NCBI RefSeq assembly: GCF_002858765.1
Contig: NZ_PJRP01000010.1
Location: 1-64,000 of the forward strand
Direction: 5' to 3'
Source of the DNA: Cupriavidus pauculus
GTDB lineage: Bacteria; Pseudomonadota; Gammaproteobacteria; Burkholderiales; Burkholderiaceae
Length of the DNA stretch: 64,000 bases
The position numbers and the translations under genes were made by a program. Positions 25,275-35,363 of this stretch are shown here, piece by piece. A model generated the notes under the pieces. It made no database searches and was not told where the DNA came from. It was given only the letters and a program-made list of their open reading frames with translations. Within the stretch, counting starts at the first letter, position 1. Each line of letters opens with the position of its first letter.

Positions 25275-26429
25275 TCAGAGCGTGGTGAACGACCAGTTCA
25301 GGTTCACGCCCTGCCCGTTCAGCGTACCGCTGACGGTTACGTTGTAGCGTGTCTTGCCAGCCAGCGGCGCTGTCGGCGTGCAGATCGCGAGCCCACTCGC
25401 GGCGCTAGACATGCCCGACGTGCGCGCATCCACCTTCTCGCACGGCACGTTGTTGCCCGACGCATCGGTGATCGTGAACGTGTCGGCATTGAACGCCAGC
25501 GACGTGTTCACTGCCTGCACCGTCACCGGATAGCCCATGGTCTTGCCCGCGTAGGCCGGTGCGGGATTCGGGCTCTCGTTGTTGACCCAGTTGACGGGTA
25601 CGTCGGCCTGGCCGTTGTACGGGTAGGCCACCATCTGGTTGTCGGCGCCGCCCTGGCTGCGGTCGGCCAGGTCGATGGTCTGGAAGTAGTACGCCTGCGT
25701 GCCGCCGCTGCTGCCCGCGCCTACGCTTTCGGCAAACCCGCTGCCGGCCGATCCGTAGCTGCCCAGCAGTGCCGCGCGATGGAACGGGGCATCGACCAGG
25801 TCGACCACCAACTGATCCTTCGGCGTCATCGACAGGTTGGCGCCCGCCTGCGACGTCCAGCGGTTAGCGCCCGCCACCACTTCCGCCGTGGCGTTGCTCG
25901 GATACGCGGCCTGGATGCGGTCGTTGGGGGCCGCACCGGTGTAGCCGGGCTTGCCCGACTGCTCGTCGTGCGTCAGCGTGTTATTGGCCAGCATGTAGGC
26001 CGTGTGGTTCTGGGCCACGGTATTGAGCGCGTCGCGTGCGGTCAGCGGGGCCAGGCCCACCTGTTCGCGGCGATAGTTGGCGTAGCACAGGCCCGCGCTG
26101 CGCGCGTCGGCCAGTACGTGATAGCCGGACACGCCCGCGCCACGCGCGGGCAGCACGGCGACCGAACCGGTCACCGGTGCCGGCGCGGTGCCCGATACGG
26201 TGTAGCAAGCACGGTCGGTGCCGCCGGCGGTCGGGGCCGCCGCCGCCTGGCCGCTGGCAGCCGACTGGGCCGCGTTGCCCGATTGCGCCGCGCTGCCACT
26301 GCCGCTGCTGCCCGAGGCGGTTGCGGAACCGCCGCCGTCACCGCCGCCACATGCGGCCAGCGTCAGGGCCGCGCAGGCGGCGATGGCGCCGAGTGCAATC
26401 GGCCGTCCGTTGATGAAAGCAGTGCGCAT
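25275..26429 (-). CDS. CAP-domain (SCP/PR-1-like) lipoprotein
   Basis: 384-residue secreted lipoprotein. Start at 26429 follows AGGGAA and gives a signal peptide with lipobox TLAAC (Cys27). A Gly/Ser/Ala-rich linker (28-75) is followed by a CAP domain (about 110-285) whose cues are LCYANYRREQVGLAPLTARD and NNTLTHDE, with the His typical of the CAP cavity. A C-terminal immunoglobulin-like region (about 300-384) ends GVNLNWSFTTL. Bacterial CAP lipoproteins are of uncertain function. It is monocistronic, downstream of a LysR gene on the same strand after a 242-bp gap. Confidence 0.85.
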   Translation of the reverse strand: MRTAFINGRPIALGAIAACAALTLAACGGGDGGGSATASGSSGSGSAAQSGNAAQSAASGQAAAAPTAGGTDRACYTVSGTAPAPVTGSVAVLPARGAGVSGYHVLADARSAGLCYANYRREQVGLAPLTARDALNTVAQNHTAYMLANNTLTHDEQSGKPGYTGAAPNDRIQAAYPSNATAEVVAGANRWTSQAGANLSMTPKDQLVVDLVDAPFHRAALLGSYGSAGSGFAESVGAGSSGGTQAYYFQTIDLADRSQGGADNQMVAYPYNGQADVPVNWVNNESPNPAPAYAGKTMGYPVTVQAVNTSLAFNADTFTITDASGNNVPCEKVDARTSGMSSAASGLAICTPTAPLAGKTRYNVTVSGTLNGQGVNLNWSFTTL

Positions 26430-26671
26430 GAGTTTCCCTGGCATGTGAGCGTGCCTCGATGTCATAGGTCTGGATTGGGGAAACTGCCCGCATCCCGGTG
26501 TGTGGACCGGGACGACGCCTGGGCGCTGCTGCGCCGCCATGTAAGGCGTCCGGGACAGATGGAACGCAGTGATGGTAGGGACGCCTGCCCCCACCGTCCA
26601 CCTTTCCAACACTTTCTTACGCTGTGATCCGAGCGCGCTGCACGCGCCTGGAAGTGCCGGTCAGCCGCGGG

Positions 26672-27616
26672 TCAGGCGGCGGACCCGGCCGGGATGTCCG
26701 TCGTGCCGCTGCCAAGCGATGTCATGACCGCCATCAGCTGCTCGCGCAGCCAGCGGTTGGCGCCGTCGTTCTCGCCGCCTGCATGCCAGTACAGGTGCAG
26801 TTCCAGCGACGGCACCTTGAACGGCAACGACAGCAGCCGGTTGGCATAGGGTTCGTTGGCGATGCGCGCGTAACGCAGCGGCAGCGTGGCCAGCAGGTCC
26901 GTGCAACTGACCACGCGGCAGGCGGCCGCGTAGTGCTGGCAGCGCAGCCGCACGCGGCGCGTCAGGCCCATGCGGTGCAGCGCCTGGTCCTCCAGCCCCG
27001 CCCCGCGCCGGCGCGACGACACATGCACGTGCTCGGCCGACAGGTAGCGTTCCAGCGTCAGTTCCTTCTTCACCAGCGGATGGTCGCGCCGTGCCAGCAC
27101 CACCATCGGGTCGGACATGAAGGCACTGTGATGGATGGCCGGCGACACCGGCAGCAGGATGTCGATGGCGGTATCCAGCGTGCCGGCCAGCAGTTCGGAC
27201 TCCATCTCGCGGCGGTCGAAGCGGATGGCCGCGATTTCCACGTGCGGCGCCATGGCGGTCACGCGCGCCATCAGCGGCGGCAGCAGCGTGCTTTCCAGCG
27301 CGTCGCGCATGCCGATGGTGAAGCGCCGCGTGGTGTTGGCGGGATCGAAGTGCGGCGTGTCCTGCAGCGTGCGGGCGAACGACTGCAGCGCGCCCCTCAC
27401 CTCGCCCGCCAGCGACCGCGCCAGCGGCGTGGGCGCCATGCCCTGCCCGCGCCGCTCGAACAGCGGATCGTCGAACAGCGTGCGCAGCCGCCCCAGCGCG
27501 TGGCTCACGGCCGGCTGCGTCAGGTTCAGCTGGCGCGCCGCGGCCGTGATGCTGCCTTCGCTGTAGATGGCGTCGAACACGACGAAGAGATTGAGGTCGA
27601 TCCGGCTGAGTTGCAT
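26672..27616 (-). CDS. LysR-family transcriptional regulator (NodD/NahR-like)
   Basis: 314-residue LysR regulator. The winged helix-turn-helix at the N-terminus includes LNLFVVFDAIYSEGSITAAA and LTQPAVSHALGRLR, a NodD/NahR-like pattern. The start at 27616 follows GGAAGG; an ATG five codons upstream is less well placed. It is divergent from the ACAD11-like dehydrogenase across a 171-bp AT-richer gap, so it probably controls that gene. A C-terminal effector-binding domain is intact. Ligand unknown; an acyl-CoA or hydroxy acid would fit the neighbour. Confidence 0.92.
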   Translation of the reverse strand: MQLSRIDLNLFVVFDAIYSEGSITAAARQLNLTQPAVSHALGRLRTLFDDPLFERRGQGMAPTPLARSLAGEVRGALQSFARTLQDTPHFDPANTTRRFTIGMRDALESTLLPPLMARVTAMAPHVEIAAIRFDRREMESELLAGTLDTAIDILLPVSPAIHHSAFMSDPMVVLARRDHPLVKKELTLERYLSAEHVHVSSRRRGAGLEDQALHRMGLTRRVRLRCQHYAAACRVVSCTDLLATLPLRYARIANEPYANRLLSLPFKVPSLELHLYWHAGGENDGANRWLREQLMAVMTSLGSGTTDIPAGSAA

Positions 27617-27683
27617 GGCACCTTCCTGCACGCGTGCTTTACTGAGGCATCAATGTCGCGCATTCTGGCACGGAATGCAGCAT

Positions 27684-27699
27684 ATTGATACTGACCAAT
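27684..27699. promoter_or_regulatory. Candidate LysR operator
   Basis: Dyad ATTG (27684-27687) and CAAT (27696-27699) with 8 bases between, in the AT-rich gap of the divergent LysR and acyl-CoA dehydrogenase genes, 89 bases before the dehydrogenase start. Inferred from position and symmetry. Confidence 0.35.
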
Positions 27700-27787
27700 C
27701 CAGAAAATTCATTTTTCTTATTAGTCACGTTCCGCTAGAGTAGCCACAGTCGGCACGGCGTGCCCATCAAAACCCCGAGGAGACCCC

Positions 27788-29050
<1,263 letters not shown>

Positions 29051-29072
29051 CAGGCATCGTCGCCTGACAGAC

Positions 29073-29099
29073 AAAGCCCGGCCCCGTGCCGGGCTTTTT
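29073..29099 (+). terminator. Rho-independent terminator of the acyl-CoA dehydrogenase gene
   Basis: 10-bp stem AAAGCCCGGC (29073-29082) with GCCGGGCTTT (29088-29097), T run to 29099. Confidence 0.9.
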
Positions 29100-29171
29100 C
29101 ATGTGCCGCCAACAGGGTTATTCACTCTGTGCTTAAATGCCTCGGCCAATCTTCCATGGAGAGCGTTGCAC

Positions 29172-29864
29172 ATGATCGACGTCTACACCTGGGCCACCCC
29201 GAACGGCCACAAGGTCCACATCATGCTTGAGGAATGCGGCCTGGCGTACAAGGTCCATCCCATCAATATCGGTGCCGGCGACCAGTTCGGCGCCGACTTT
29301 CTCAAGATCAGCCCCAACAACAAGATTCCGGCGATCGTCGACAGCGACGGCCCCGACGGCGAGCCAATCTCGCTGTTTGAATCGGGTGCGATCCTGCTGT
29401 ACCTGGCCAGCAAGACCGGCAAGTTCCTGCCCGACGACGTGCGCGGCAAGTACGATGCGCTGCAGTGGCTGATGTTCCAGATGGGTGGCGTCGGCCCGAT
29501 GCTGGGGCAGGCGCACCACTTCCGCATCTATGCGCCCGAGAAGATCGAGTACGCGGTGAACCGCTACACGAACGAGGCCAAGCGCCTGTACGGCGTGATC
29601 GACAAGCAGCTGTCGCAACACGCCTGGCTGGCCGGCGACAGCTATTCGATCGCGGACATCGCCACGTTCCCATGGCTGCGCAGCTGGCAGAACCAGGGCG
29701 TGGAACTGGACGACTACCCGCATCTGAAGCGCTGGTTCAACGAGATTGCCGAGCGTCCGGCCGTGAAGCGCGGCGTGGAAGTGCTGGCGAAGGAACGCAA
29801 GCCGCTGCAGTCGGACAAGGAACGCGAGATCCTGTTCGGCGCCACGCAGTACCAGCGGCGCTAG
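29172..29864 (+). CDS. Glutathione S-transferase-like disulfide-bond oxidoreductase (YfcG/Nu class)
   Basis: 230-residue GST-fold protein. The N-terminal YTWATPNGHKVHIMLEECGL matches the Nu-class (YfcG/YghU) pattern, whose members reduce disulfides with two bound glutathiones. ISPNNKIPAIVD contains the cis-Pro and LFESGAILLYLA the glutathione-binding Glu-Ser. The helical domain has WLAGDSYSIADIATFPW. The start at 29172 follows GGAGAG. It stands alone after the dehydrogenase terminator. A role in thiol redox homeostasis is likely. Confidence 0.9.
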   Translation: MIDVYTWATPNGHKVHIMLEECGLAYKVHPINIGAGDQFGADFLKISPNNKIPAIVDSDGPDGEPISLFESGAILLYLASKTGKFLPDDVRGKYDALQWLMFQMGGVGPMLGQAHHFRIYAPEKIEYAVNRYTNEAKRLYGVIDKQLSQHAWLAGDSYSIADIATFPWLRSWQNQGVELDDYPHLKRWFNEIAERPAVKRGVEVLAKERKPLQSDKEREILFGATQYQRR

Positions 29865-30114
29865 GCGCGCGGCATCACCCGGACGGGTGCCTCAATCCGC
29901 ACGGGTTCAGGCCAGCGTCCGGGCCCAGCCGTTGCCGGAATGACACAGAAATGAGAATCGATGCCGAGTCCGGTGTCGATTGTCCAGGTCAGCTGACAGC
30001 GCCTGTGGCAGCAGCGAACGCGACAAAATCCGCATGGCAATTCGTTGAAAGCGGCACTTGCGGGCGAAGGGTGCGGGAATGCCGAATGGACCGCGTGGCG
30101 CGGATTTGCGCCTC

Positions 30115-30261
30115 ATGAGCGAGGCGCGATCATCACGTTCCGAGACGGTCTGTGATGACTGCCCGACCCGGCAACTGTGTCGCATTGGTGACAGGTGTAT
30201 CGCTTACGATGAGGATCTGGCACCGATAGAACGACCAACTATAAGTTGTCGTTCCGCATAG
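30115..30261 (+). CDS. Doubtful small Cys-containing ORF
   Basis: 48-codon frame whose product would contain a CX2C-X6-C-X5-C spacing (CDDCPTRQLCRIGDRC), which could bind zinc or an Fe-S cluster. Against it: no ribosome-binding site, rare codons such as ATA and AGT, and the 3' end overlaps a probable operator of the XRE gene. Only a comparison across related genomes could settle it. Confidence 0.2.
   Translation: MSEARSSRSETVCDDCPTRQLCRIGDRCIAYDEDLAPIERPTISCRSA
30230..30253. promoter_or_regulatory. Dyad operator upstream of the XRE regulator
   Basis: AACGACCAACT (30230-30240), three bases ATA, then AGTTGTCGTT (30244-30253). The arms are complementary except for one extra C on the left. Placed about 62 bases before the regulator start, it is a likely site of autoregulation. 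Confidence 0.5.
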
Positions 30262-30314
30262 GTCGAACCCTTAGGCTCGATCGACTTAGCGACTTAATAT
30301 CCACACAGCAGCAT

Positions 30315-30692
30315 ATGACAGCAGACCCACTCAAGCTGTTCGGGCGACATTTGACCTGGTTGCGCAAGCAGCGTGGCTGGTCTCAGGAAGCGCTGTCGCT
30401 GGAAAGCGGCCTGGCCCGATCCTACCTCAGCGGCATCGAGCGCGGCACGCGCAATGTTGCGCTATATAACATTTGTACCCTTGCAGACACGCTTGGCGTT
30501 GCGCCAACCGAGATGCTTGACTTTTTCAAGCATCGGCCAGAAGAGACGCAGGAAGCGGCGCGCTCACCGTTCGACGCAGAGCAGTCGCCCGCAGTGCAGG
30601 CAACGTTGCGTTATATGGCCGATCTGACCGACGTCGATCGCGATGTCGTGGCTGGCGTGGCACGGGCACTGGCGCGCCGGCACGCTCGCTGA
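30315..30692 (+). CDS. XRE-family helix-turn-helix regulator
   Basis: 125-residue DNA-binding protein. The N-terminal Cro/CI-type helix-turn-helix (about 8-65) has FGRHLTWLRKQRGWSQEAL, SGLARSYLSGIERGTRN and ADTLGVAPTEML. The remaining 60 residues form an acidic linker and a short helical tail (VQATLRYMADLTDVDRDVV), perhaps for dimerisation. Start at 30315 gives the usual family beginning; no good ribosome-binding site is visible, so the true start may differ. It converges on ureG with a 32-bp gap. Its base composition just upstream is more AT-rich than the surroundings. Targets unknown. Confidence 0.85.
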   Translation: MTADPLKLFGRHLTWLRKQRGWSQEALSLESGLARSYLSGIERGTRNVALYNICTLADTLGVAPTEMLDFFKHRPEETQEAARSPFDAEQSPAVQATLRYMADLTDVDRDVVAGVARALARRHAR

Positions 30693-30724
30693 AACGCCCC
30701 GCCCGAGGCAGGGCGCATGCGGGC

Positions 30725-31348
30725 TCAGACGTTCAGCATGCCCTGCTGCTCGATAAAGGCGATCACCTGGTCCAGGCCCTGCCCTGACTTCACGCTGCCC
30801 ATCACGAACGGACGATCGCCGCGCATCTTGCGCGTATCGCTTTCCATGATGTCGAGCGACGCCCCCACATAGGGCGCCAGGTCGGTCTTGTTGACCACCA
30901 GCAGGTCGGACTTCGTAATCCCTGGTCCGCCCTTGCGAGGAATCTTCTCCCCCCCAGCCACATCGATCACGTAGATCGTCAGATCGGACAATTCCGGGCT
31001 GAAGGTCGCGGCCAGGTTGTCGCCGCCGGATTCGATGAACACCACGTCGGCATCCGGAAACCGGGCCAGCATGCGGTCCACGGCCTCCAGGTTGATCGAC
31101 GCGTCCTCGCGGATCGCCGTATGCGGACAGCCGCCCGTTTCCACGCCCATGATGCGCTCGGCCGGCAAGGCGCCCGAGATCGTCAGCAGGCGCTGGTCTT
31201 CCTTGGTGTAGATGTCGTTGGTGATCGCCACCAGGTCATAGCGGTCGCGCATGGCCTTGCAGAGCATCTCCAGCAAGGTGGTCTTGCCGGAGCCCACGGG
31301 GCCGCCCACGCCAACGCGCAGCGGAGGATTCTTCTTGGTACGGGTCAT
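30725..31348 (-). CDS. ureG: Urease accessory GTPase UreG
   Basis: 207-residue SIMIBI GTPase that drives nickel transfer from UreE to the urease active site in the UreDFG complex. The P-loop is GGPVGSGKT (15-23), the nickel-binding CPH motif is at 74-76, [15 protein letters not shown] follows, and NKTD gives guanine specificity. Length and motifs are canonical. It is the last gene of the urt-ure cluster, 17 bases after ureF. No strong terminator separates it from the convergent XRE gene; only a weak CGCCC/GGGCG hairpin lies between. Confidence 0.97.
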   Translation of the reverse strand: MTRTKKNPPLRVGVGGPVGSGKTTLLEMLCKAMRDRYDLVAITNDIYTKEDQRLLTISGALPAERIMGVETGGCPHTAIREDASINLEAVDRMLARFPDADVVFIESGGDNLAATFSPELSDLTIYVIDVAGGEKIPRKGGPGITKSDLLVVNKTDLAPYVGASLDIMESDTRKMRGDRPFVMGSVKSGQGLDQVIAFIEQQGMLNV

Positions 31349-31365
31349 GATTCGGTCCAGGAACG

Positions 31366-32058
31366 CTAGGAGCGGAAAAGCCGGGAATACTGGGTCTCGT
31401 GTCGCGCCGACAGCAGGCCCAGCATCGGAGAAAACGTGGAAAGCTGCGGCGGATCGGCATCGGCGCGCCGCGCCGCCTCGTCCACGGTGTCAAGCACATG
31501 GCGTTGCAGCCCGCGCAGGATCTGCTGGCCCGCCACCTGGCCCAGCGGCACGGCCTTGAGCGCGGCGGCCACCTGGTTTTCGGCCCAGTTGAAGGCGTAG
31601 GCGGCCAGCCCGTCGCGGGCATCGATATCCAGCGCCACGCATGCCGCGGTAAAGGCCGTGGGCAGGCACAGCGGCGACAGGCTGCGCAAGGTGTCGCGCA
31701 GCCACGCATCGCCCCATTCCATCTGCGCGATCAGCTTGGCCAGCGACCAGCCCATCTGCTCGGTTTCGAGCCGCAACTCGGACGTTTCACGGGTCACGTG
31801 GAACCACTCGTTCCAGCGGCTCACCGATGCGGCGTCCTGCTGACGCCAGGCACGATGCAGCAGCAGCCAGACCGGCGCCTCGCACTGGGCCTGCACCTGC
31901 ACGAGGTTGTCGCGAATCCAGCGCTCGGCACTGGCGGCATCGCTCACCAGCCCGCAATCGATGGCCGCCTCAAGCCCCTGCGAATAGCTGAACCCGCCAA
32001 TCGGCAACGCCGGCGAGGCAAGGTGCAGCAGCGAGATCAGCTGGGGGAGCGCGGTCAT
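31366..32058 (-). CDS. ureF: Urease accessory protein UreF
   Basis: 230-residue all-helical UreF, which links UreD to UreG and gates GTP hydrolysis during nickel insertion. [20 protein letters not shown] at the N-terminus and [20 protein letters not shown] are typical. Its ATG overlaps the TGA of the DUF559 frame by four bases (ATGA). Normally ureF follows ureE directly; here a nuclease gene lies between, so ureF translation may now depend on that frame. Confidence 0.96.
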   Translation of the reverse strand: MTALPQLISLLHLASPALPIGGFSYSQGLEAAIDCGLVSDAASAERWIRDNLVQVQAQCEAPVWLLLHRAWRQQDAASVSRWNEWFHVTRETSELRLETEQMGWSLAKLIAQMEWGDAWLRDTLRSLSPLCLPTAFTAACVALDIDARDGLAAYAFNWAENQVAAALKAVPLGQVAGQQILRGLQRHVLDTVDEAARRADADPPQLSTFSPMLGLLSARHETQYSRLFRS

Positions 32059-32693
32059 GTTGTCGCAGACCCTTGCTTTGGCCGGTTACCCTCTCCCACC
32101 GCCCCTCTCCCGAATGGGAAAGAAGAACGCGGGCCAATGGCATTTGGAACGCTGGCGGGATTCTCCCCTCTCCCGCGCGCGGAAGAAGGGTCGGGGGAGA
32201 GGGCGGGCGGCTCAACGAAGTCCTTGGCCAGCACGGCTTGCCGAATCGCCTCCAGCACACCTTCGATCTCGTCTTGAATCTGGTTATTCCAGAATCTCAG
32301 GACCGTGTAGCCCTGATCCTGCAACCAGACATCGCGGTCGAAATCGCGAAGCGTGCCATGCTGACCGCCGTCGGCTTCGACGATCAGTTTGCGCTCCATG
32401 CAGATGAAATCGGCAATGTATAGGCCAACCGGCTTCTGACGTTTGAATTTCAGGCCCAGGAAGCGGTGGGCACGCAGGAAGTACCACAGGCGCTCTTCGG
32501 CCGCGGTTTGGTGCGAGCGTAGCTCTTTCGCGAATTCGTGGTTGGTCAGCCGCCTACCCTCTCCCCCGGCCCCTCTCCCGCTAGCGGGAGAGGGGAGCAA
32601 ACCAGCGGCATTGGCATCGCAGTCGGTGGTCTCCCCTCTCCCGCACGCGGGAGAGGGGTTGGGGGAGAGGGCAAGCGTCTGATTCACGATCAC
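32055..32693 (-). CDS. DUF559 (Vsr-like) endonuclease-domain protein inserted between ureE and ureF
   Basis: 212-residue frame with a GTG start 6 bases after ureE and a stop overlapping the ureF start. Residues 51-155 form a complete DUF559 domain of the PD-(D/E)XK/Vsr fold: [27 protein letters not shown] with a metal-site Asp, [10 protein letters not shown], and [10 protein letters not shown]. Residues 1-50 and 160-212 are translations of palindromic repeats ([16 protein letters not shown]). No family of urease genes includes such a protein, so it is an insert. It could be a DNA-nicking enzyme linked to the repeats. Whether the repeat-coded ends are part of the working protein is unknown; no ATG lies near the domain start. 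Confidence 0.75.
   Translation of the reverse strand: MIVNQTLALSPNPSPACGRGETTDCDANAAGLLPSPASGRGAGGEGRRLTNHEFAKELRSHQTAAEERLWYFLRAHRFLGLKFKRQKPVGLYIADFICMERKLIVEADGGQHGTLRDFDRDVWLQDQGYTVLRFWNNQIQDEIEGVLEAIRQAVLAKDFVEPPALSPDPSSARGRGENPASVPNAIGPRSSFPFGRGAVGEGNRPKQGSATT
32089..32124. repeat. Palindromic repeat, left flank copy A of DUF559 gene
   Basis: Degenerate copy: CCCTCTCCC (32089-32097), CCCCTCTCCCG, then GGGAAAGA. Same orientation as the copy at 32557. It is read in frame as part of the DUF559 C-terminus. Confidence 0.6.
32162..32204. repeat. Palindromic repeat, left flank copy B of DUF559 gene
   Basis: TCTCCCCTCTCCCGC, centre GCGC, GGAAGAAGGG, then GGGGGAGAGGGC. Inverted relative to copy A and separated from it by about 37 bases, making a head-to-head pair as in BIME elements. 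Confidence 0.7.
32557..32595. repeat. Palindromic repeat, right flank copy C of DUF559 gene
   Basis: CCCTCTCCC (32557-32565), then CCCCTCTCCCGC and its exact complement GCGGGAGAGGGG. Well preserved. It encodes part of the DUF559 N-terminal extension on the minus strand. Confidence 0.8.
32631..32671. repeat. Palindromic repeat, right flank copy D of DUF559 gene
   Basis: CCCCTCTCCCGC, ACGCGGGAGAGGGG, then GGGGGAGAGGG. It is the reverse complement type of copy C, 35 bases away. Pair C-D has the same layout as pair A-B, so the nuclease gene is bounded by diverged direct copies of a two-palindrome unit of about 115 bp. Confidence 0.8.
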
Positions 32694-32699
32694 GTCCGG

Positions 32700-33308
32700 T
32701 TAATGCTTGTGCCCGCAGTGTTCGTCATGCACGTGGCCGTGCCCATGATCGTGATCATGGCTATGCGATTGATCATGCCCATGGTCATGCCCATGATGTT
32801 CGTGAAACACCGCCTGGGCCGCCGCGTAGTCTTCGGCGAAGGTGGCGTCGTGGCCGTGCTTGTGGCCGCCGCCGTAGGCGCCCGCCTCGGGCTCGAAAGG
32901 CTGTTCGGCGCGTGCGATCTGTACGCCCAGGCGCGTCAGCATGTCCGCCAGCACCGGGTCGTATTCCAGGCGGAGGTAGTCTCGGCCCACTTCCACCGGC
33001 GTGTGGCGGTTGCCGAGGTGGTACGCCGCGCGCATCAAGGCCAGCGGATCGGTGGCCGTCACCTGCAGCACCGATTCCGGCGCTGCCTGCACCTCGACGA
33101 AGGTGCCGTCTTCGGCCACCAGCAGGTCGCCGCCGCGCAACACGGTGCCGCGCGGCAGGAACAGCGCCGCTTCGGTGCCGTTGTCGAGCGCCGCGCGCAG
33201 GCGGCTCTTGCTGCGGTCGCCGAACGGCAAAACCAGCTTGGGGGCGCGCCGCACCAGCACCGGTGCGATACCGTGCGGCGCGGGCAGGACTTTGTCGATC
33301 TTGATCAC
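32700..33308 (-). CDS. ureE: Urease nickel metallochaperone UreE
   Basis: 202-residue UreE that delivers nickel to the UreDFG complex. The peptide-binding N-domain (1-70) and metal-binding domain (about 75-150, with [17 protein letters not shown]) are complete. A very His- and Asp-rich tail (about 167-202, [11 protein letters not shown] and on) should store several nickel ions, as in Klebsiella UreE. It starts 10 bases after the ureC stop. The inserted DUF559 gene follows after 6 bases. Confidence 0.96.
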   Translation of the reverse strand: MIKIDKVLPAPHGIAPVLVRRAPKLVLPFGDRSKSRLRAALDNGTEAALFLPRGTVLRGGDLLVAEDGTFVEVQAAPESVLQVTATDPLALMRAAYHLGNRHTPVEVGRDYLRLEYDPVLADMLTRLGVQIARAEQPFEPEAGAYGGGHKHGHDATFAEDYAAAQAVFHEHHGHDHGHDQSHSHDHDHGHGHVHDEHCGHKH

Positions 33309-33318
33309 GGCTTCAGCT

Positions 33319-35037
33319 TCAGAACAGGAAGTAGCGCTGCGCCATCGGCAGCACGGTAGCGGGCTCGCACATCAGCAACTGGCCGTCGGCCACCACCTGG
33401 TAGGTTTCGGGGTCCACCGTGACGTGCGGCTGCCAGTCATTGTGCACCATGTCGCGCTTGCTGACGGTGCGGCATCCGCGCACGGCGGCCAGGGTCTTGG
33501 CCAGCCCGTAGCGCCCGCCCACATCAGCTGCCAGCGCGGCCTGCGAGACAAAGGTCAGCGACGACCTGGGCAACGCGCCACCGGCCGACGCGAACATCGG
33601 CCGGTAATGCACCGGCTGCGGGGTCGGGATCGACGCATTGGGGTCGCCCATAGCCGCCGCCGCGATCATGCCGCCCTTCATGATCAGGCTCGGCTTCACG
33701 CCGAAGAACGCCGGCTTCCACAGCACCAGGTCAGCCCACTTGCCCACCTCGATCGATCCCACCTCGTGCGCGATGCCGTGCGTCAGCGCGGGGTTGATCG
33801 TGTACTTGGCGATATAGCGCCGCACCCGGAAATTGTCGTGGCCGCCACGCGCATCGTGCGGATCGCCGGGCAGCTTGCCGCGCTGGGCAGCCATCTTGTG
33901 CGCGGTCTGCCAGGTGCGGATGATGACCTCGCCCACGCGTCCCATGGCCTGCGAATCGCTGGAGATCATCGAGAAGGCGCCCAGGTCGTGCAGGATGTCT
34001 TCCGCCGCGATAGTCTCGCGCCGGATGCGCGACTCGGCAAACGCGATGTCCTCGGCGATGGCCGGGTCCAGGTGATGGCAGACCATCAGCATGTCCAGGT
34101 GCTCGTCCAGCGTGTTCACCGTGTACGGCCGCGTCGGGTTGGTCGACGACGGCAGCACGTTCGATTCCCCGCACACCTTGATGATGTCCGGCGCATGGCC
34201 GCCGCCCGCGCCTTCGGTGTGGTACGTATGGATCGTGCGGCCCTTGAACGCGGCGATGGTTGCCTCGACGAAGCCACCTTCGTTGAGCGTATCGGTGTGG
34301 ATGGCCACCTGGGTGTCGGTGTCATCGGCCACGGACAAACAGGTGTCGATGGCCTGCGGCGTGGTGCCCCAGTCTTCGTGCAGCTTCAGGCCGATGGCCC
34401 CCGCTTCCACCTGCTCGGTCAGCGGCGCGGGCTGGCTGGCGTTGCCCTTGCCCAGGAAGCCGATGTTCATCGGATAGGCATCGGCAGCCTGCAGCATGCG
34501 CTCCATGTACCACGGGCCGGGCGTGACGGTGGTGGCGAAGGTGCCCGTGGCCGGGCCGGTGCCGCCGCCGATCATCGTGGTCACGCCGCTCATCAGCGCC
34601 TCGTCGATCTGCTGCGGGCAGATGAAGTGGATATGCGTGTCGATGCCGCCCGCCGTGACGATCATGCCCTCGCCCGCGATCACCTCGGTGCCGGGGCCCA
34701 CGACGATGGTCACGCCCGGCTGGATGTCCGGGTTGCCGGCCTTGCCGATGCCCGCGATCCGGCCGTGCTTGAGGCCGATGTCGGCCTTGACGATGCCCCA
34801 GTGGTCAACGATCAGCGCGTTGGTGATGACCGTGTCCACGCAGTCCTTCGACATGCGCTGGCTTTGGCCCATGCCATCGCGAATCACCTTGCCGCCGCCG
34901 AACTTCACTTCCTCGCCGTAGATCGTGAAATCCTTTTCCACCTCGATGACCAGCCCGGTGTCGGCCAGCCGCAGGCGGTCGCCGGTGGTGGGGCCGAACA
35001 TCTCGGCATAGGCCTGCCGCGAAATCTTCACGCTCAT
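33319..35037 (-). CDS. ureC: Urease subunit alpha UreC
   Basis: 572-residue catalytic subunit that hydrolyses urea to ammonia and carbamate at a dinickel centre. Nickel ligands are H135 and H137 (DTHIH), carbamylated K218 (GLKLHEDWG), H247, H273 and D359 (SSDS). The flap His is H321 in MVCHHLD. All are intact. The ATG at 35037 overlaps the ureB stop (TGATG); a GTG one codon upstream is less likely. The gene stands between ureB and ureE as usual. Confidence 0.98.
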   Translation of the reverse strand: MSVKISRQAYAEMFGPTTGDRLRLADTGLVIEVEKDFTIYGEEVKFGGGKVIRDGMGQSQRMSKDCVDTVITNALIVDHWGIVKADIGLKHGRIAGIGKAGNPDIQPGVTIVVGPGTEVIAGEGMIVTAGGIDTHIHFICPQQIDEALMSGVTTMIGGGTGPATGTFATTVTPGPWYMERMLQAADAYPMNIGFLGKGNASQPAPLTEQVEAGAIGLKLHEDWGTTPQAIDTCLSVADDTDTQVAIHTDTLNEGGFVEATIAAFKGRTIHTYHTEGAGGGHAPDIIKVCGESNVLPSSTNPTRPYTVNTLDEHLDMLMVCHHLDPAIAEDIAFAESRIRRETIAAEDILHDLGAFSMISSDSQAMGRVGEVIIRTWQTAHKMAAQRGKLPGDPHDARGGHDNFRVRRYIAKYTINPALTHGIAHEVGSIEVGKWADLVLWKPAFFGVKPSLIMKGGMIAAAAMGDPNASIPTPQPVHYRPMFASAGGALPRSSLTFVSQAALAADVGGRYGLAKTLAAVRGCRTVSKRDMVHNDWQPHVTVDPETYQVVADGQLLMCEPATVLPMAQRYFLF

Positions 35038-35342
35038 CACAGCGCTCCCATGATCTTGCCGTTGAACCCATAGACGATGCGGTCGCCGTCCAGCGCCACC
35101 AGCTGCACCGTGCGCGACTGGCCCGGCTCGAAGCGCACCGCCGTGCCGGCCGCGATGTCGAGCCGGAAGCCGCGCGCAGCTTCGCGGTCGAACGACAGCG
35201 CCGCGTTGGTTTCGTAGAAATGGAAGTGCGAACCAACCTGTACCGGCCGGTCGCCCGTATTGGCCACGGTCACGCTGACCGTGGCGCGGCCCGCGTTCAG
35301 TTCGATCTCGCCGTCTAGCGGCATCAGTTCACCGGGAATCAT
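35037..35342 (-). CDS. ureB: Urease subunit beta UreB
   Basis: 101-residue structural beta subunit. [29 protein letters not shown] and the C-terminal [11 protein letters not shown] are standard. It packs on UreC in the (alpha-beta-gamma)3 enzyme. Its stop overlaps the ureC start. Upstream, 21 bases away, is a HupE/UreJ gene that separates it from ureA. Confidence 0.97.
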   Translation of the reverse strand: MIPGELMPLDGEIELNAGRATVSVTVANTGDRPVQVGSHFHFYETNAALSFDREAARGFRLDIAAGTAVRFEPGQSRTVQLVALDGDRIVYGFNGKIMGAL

Positions 35343-35363
35343 CGCCAGGCTCCTTTGCGAACT

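Larger units (their letters stand above)
29865..30314. other. 450-bp region upstream of the XRE regulator gene
   Basis: AT content rises toward 30200-30314. It holds a doubtful Cys-containing small frame (30115-30261) and a strong dyad (30230-30253). The left part has only short weak hairpins near 29870-29900. Codon use of the small frame is unlike neighbouring genes. The region probably carries the regulator promoter and its operator. Confidence 0.4.

Noticed and set aside
29907..30185. 92-codon minus frame upstream of the XRE gene
   Set aside because: No recognisable domain or ribosome-binding site, Arg/Ser-rich composition typical of spurious frames.
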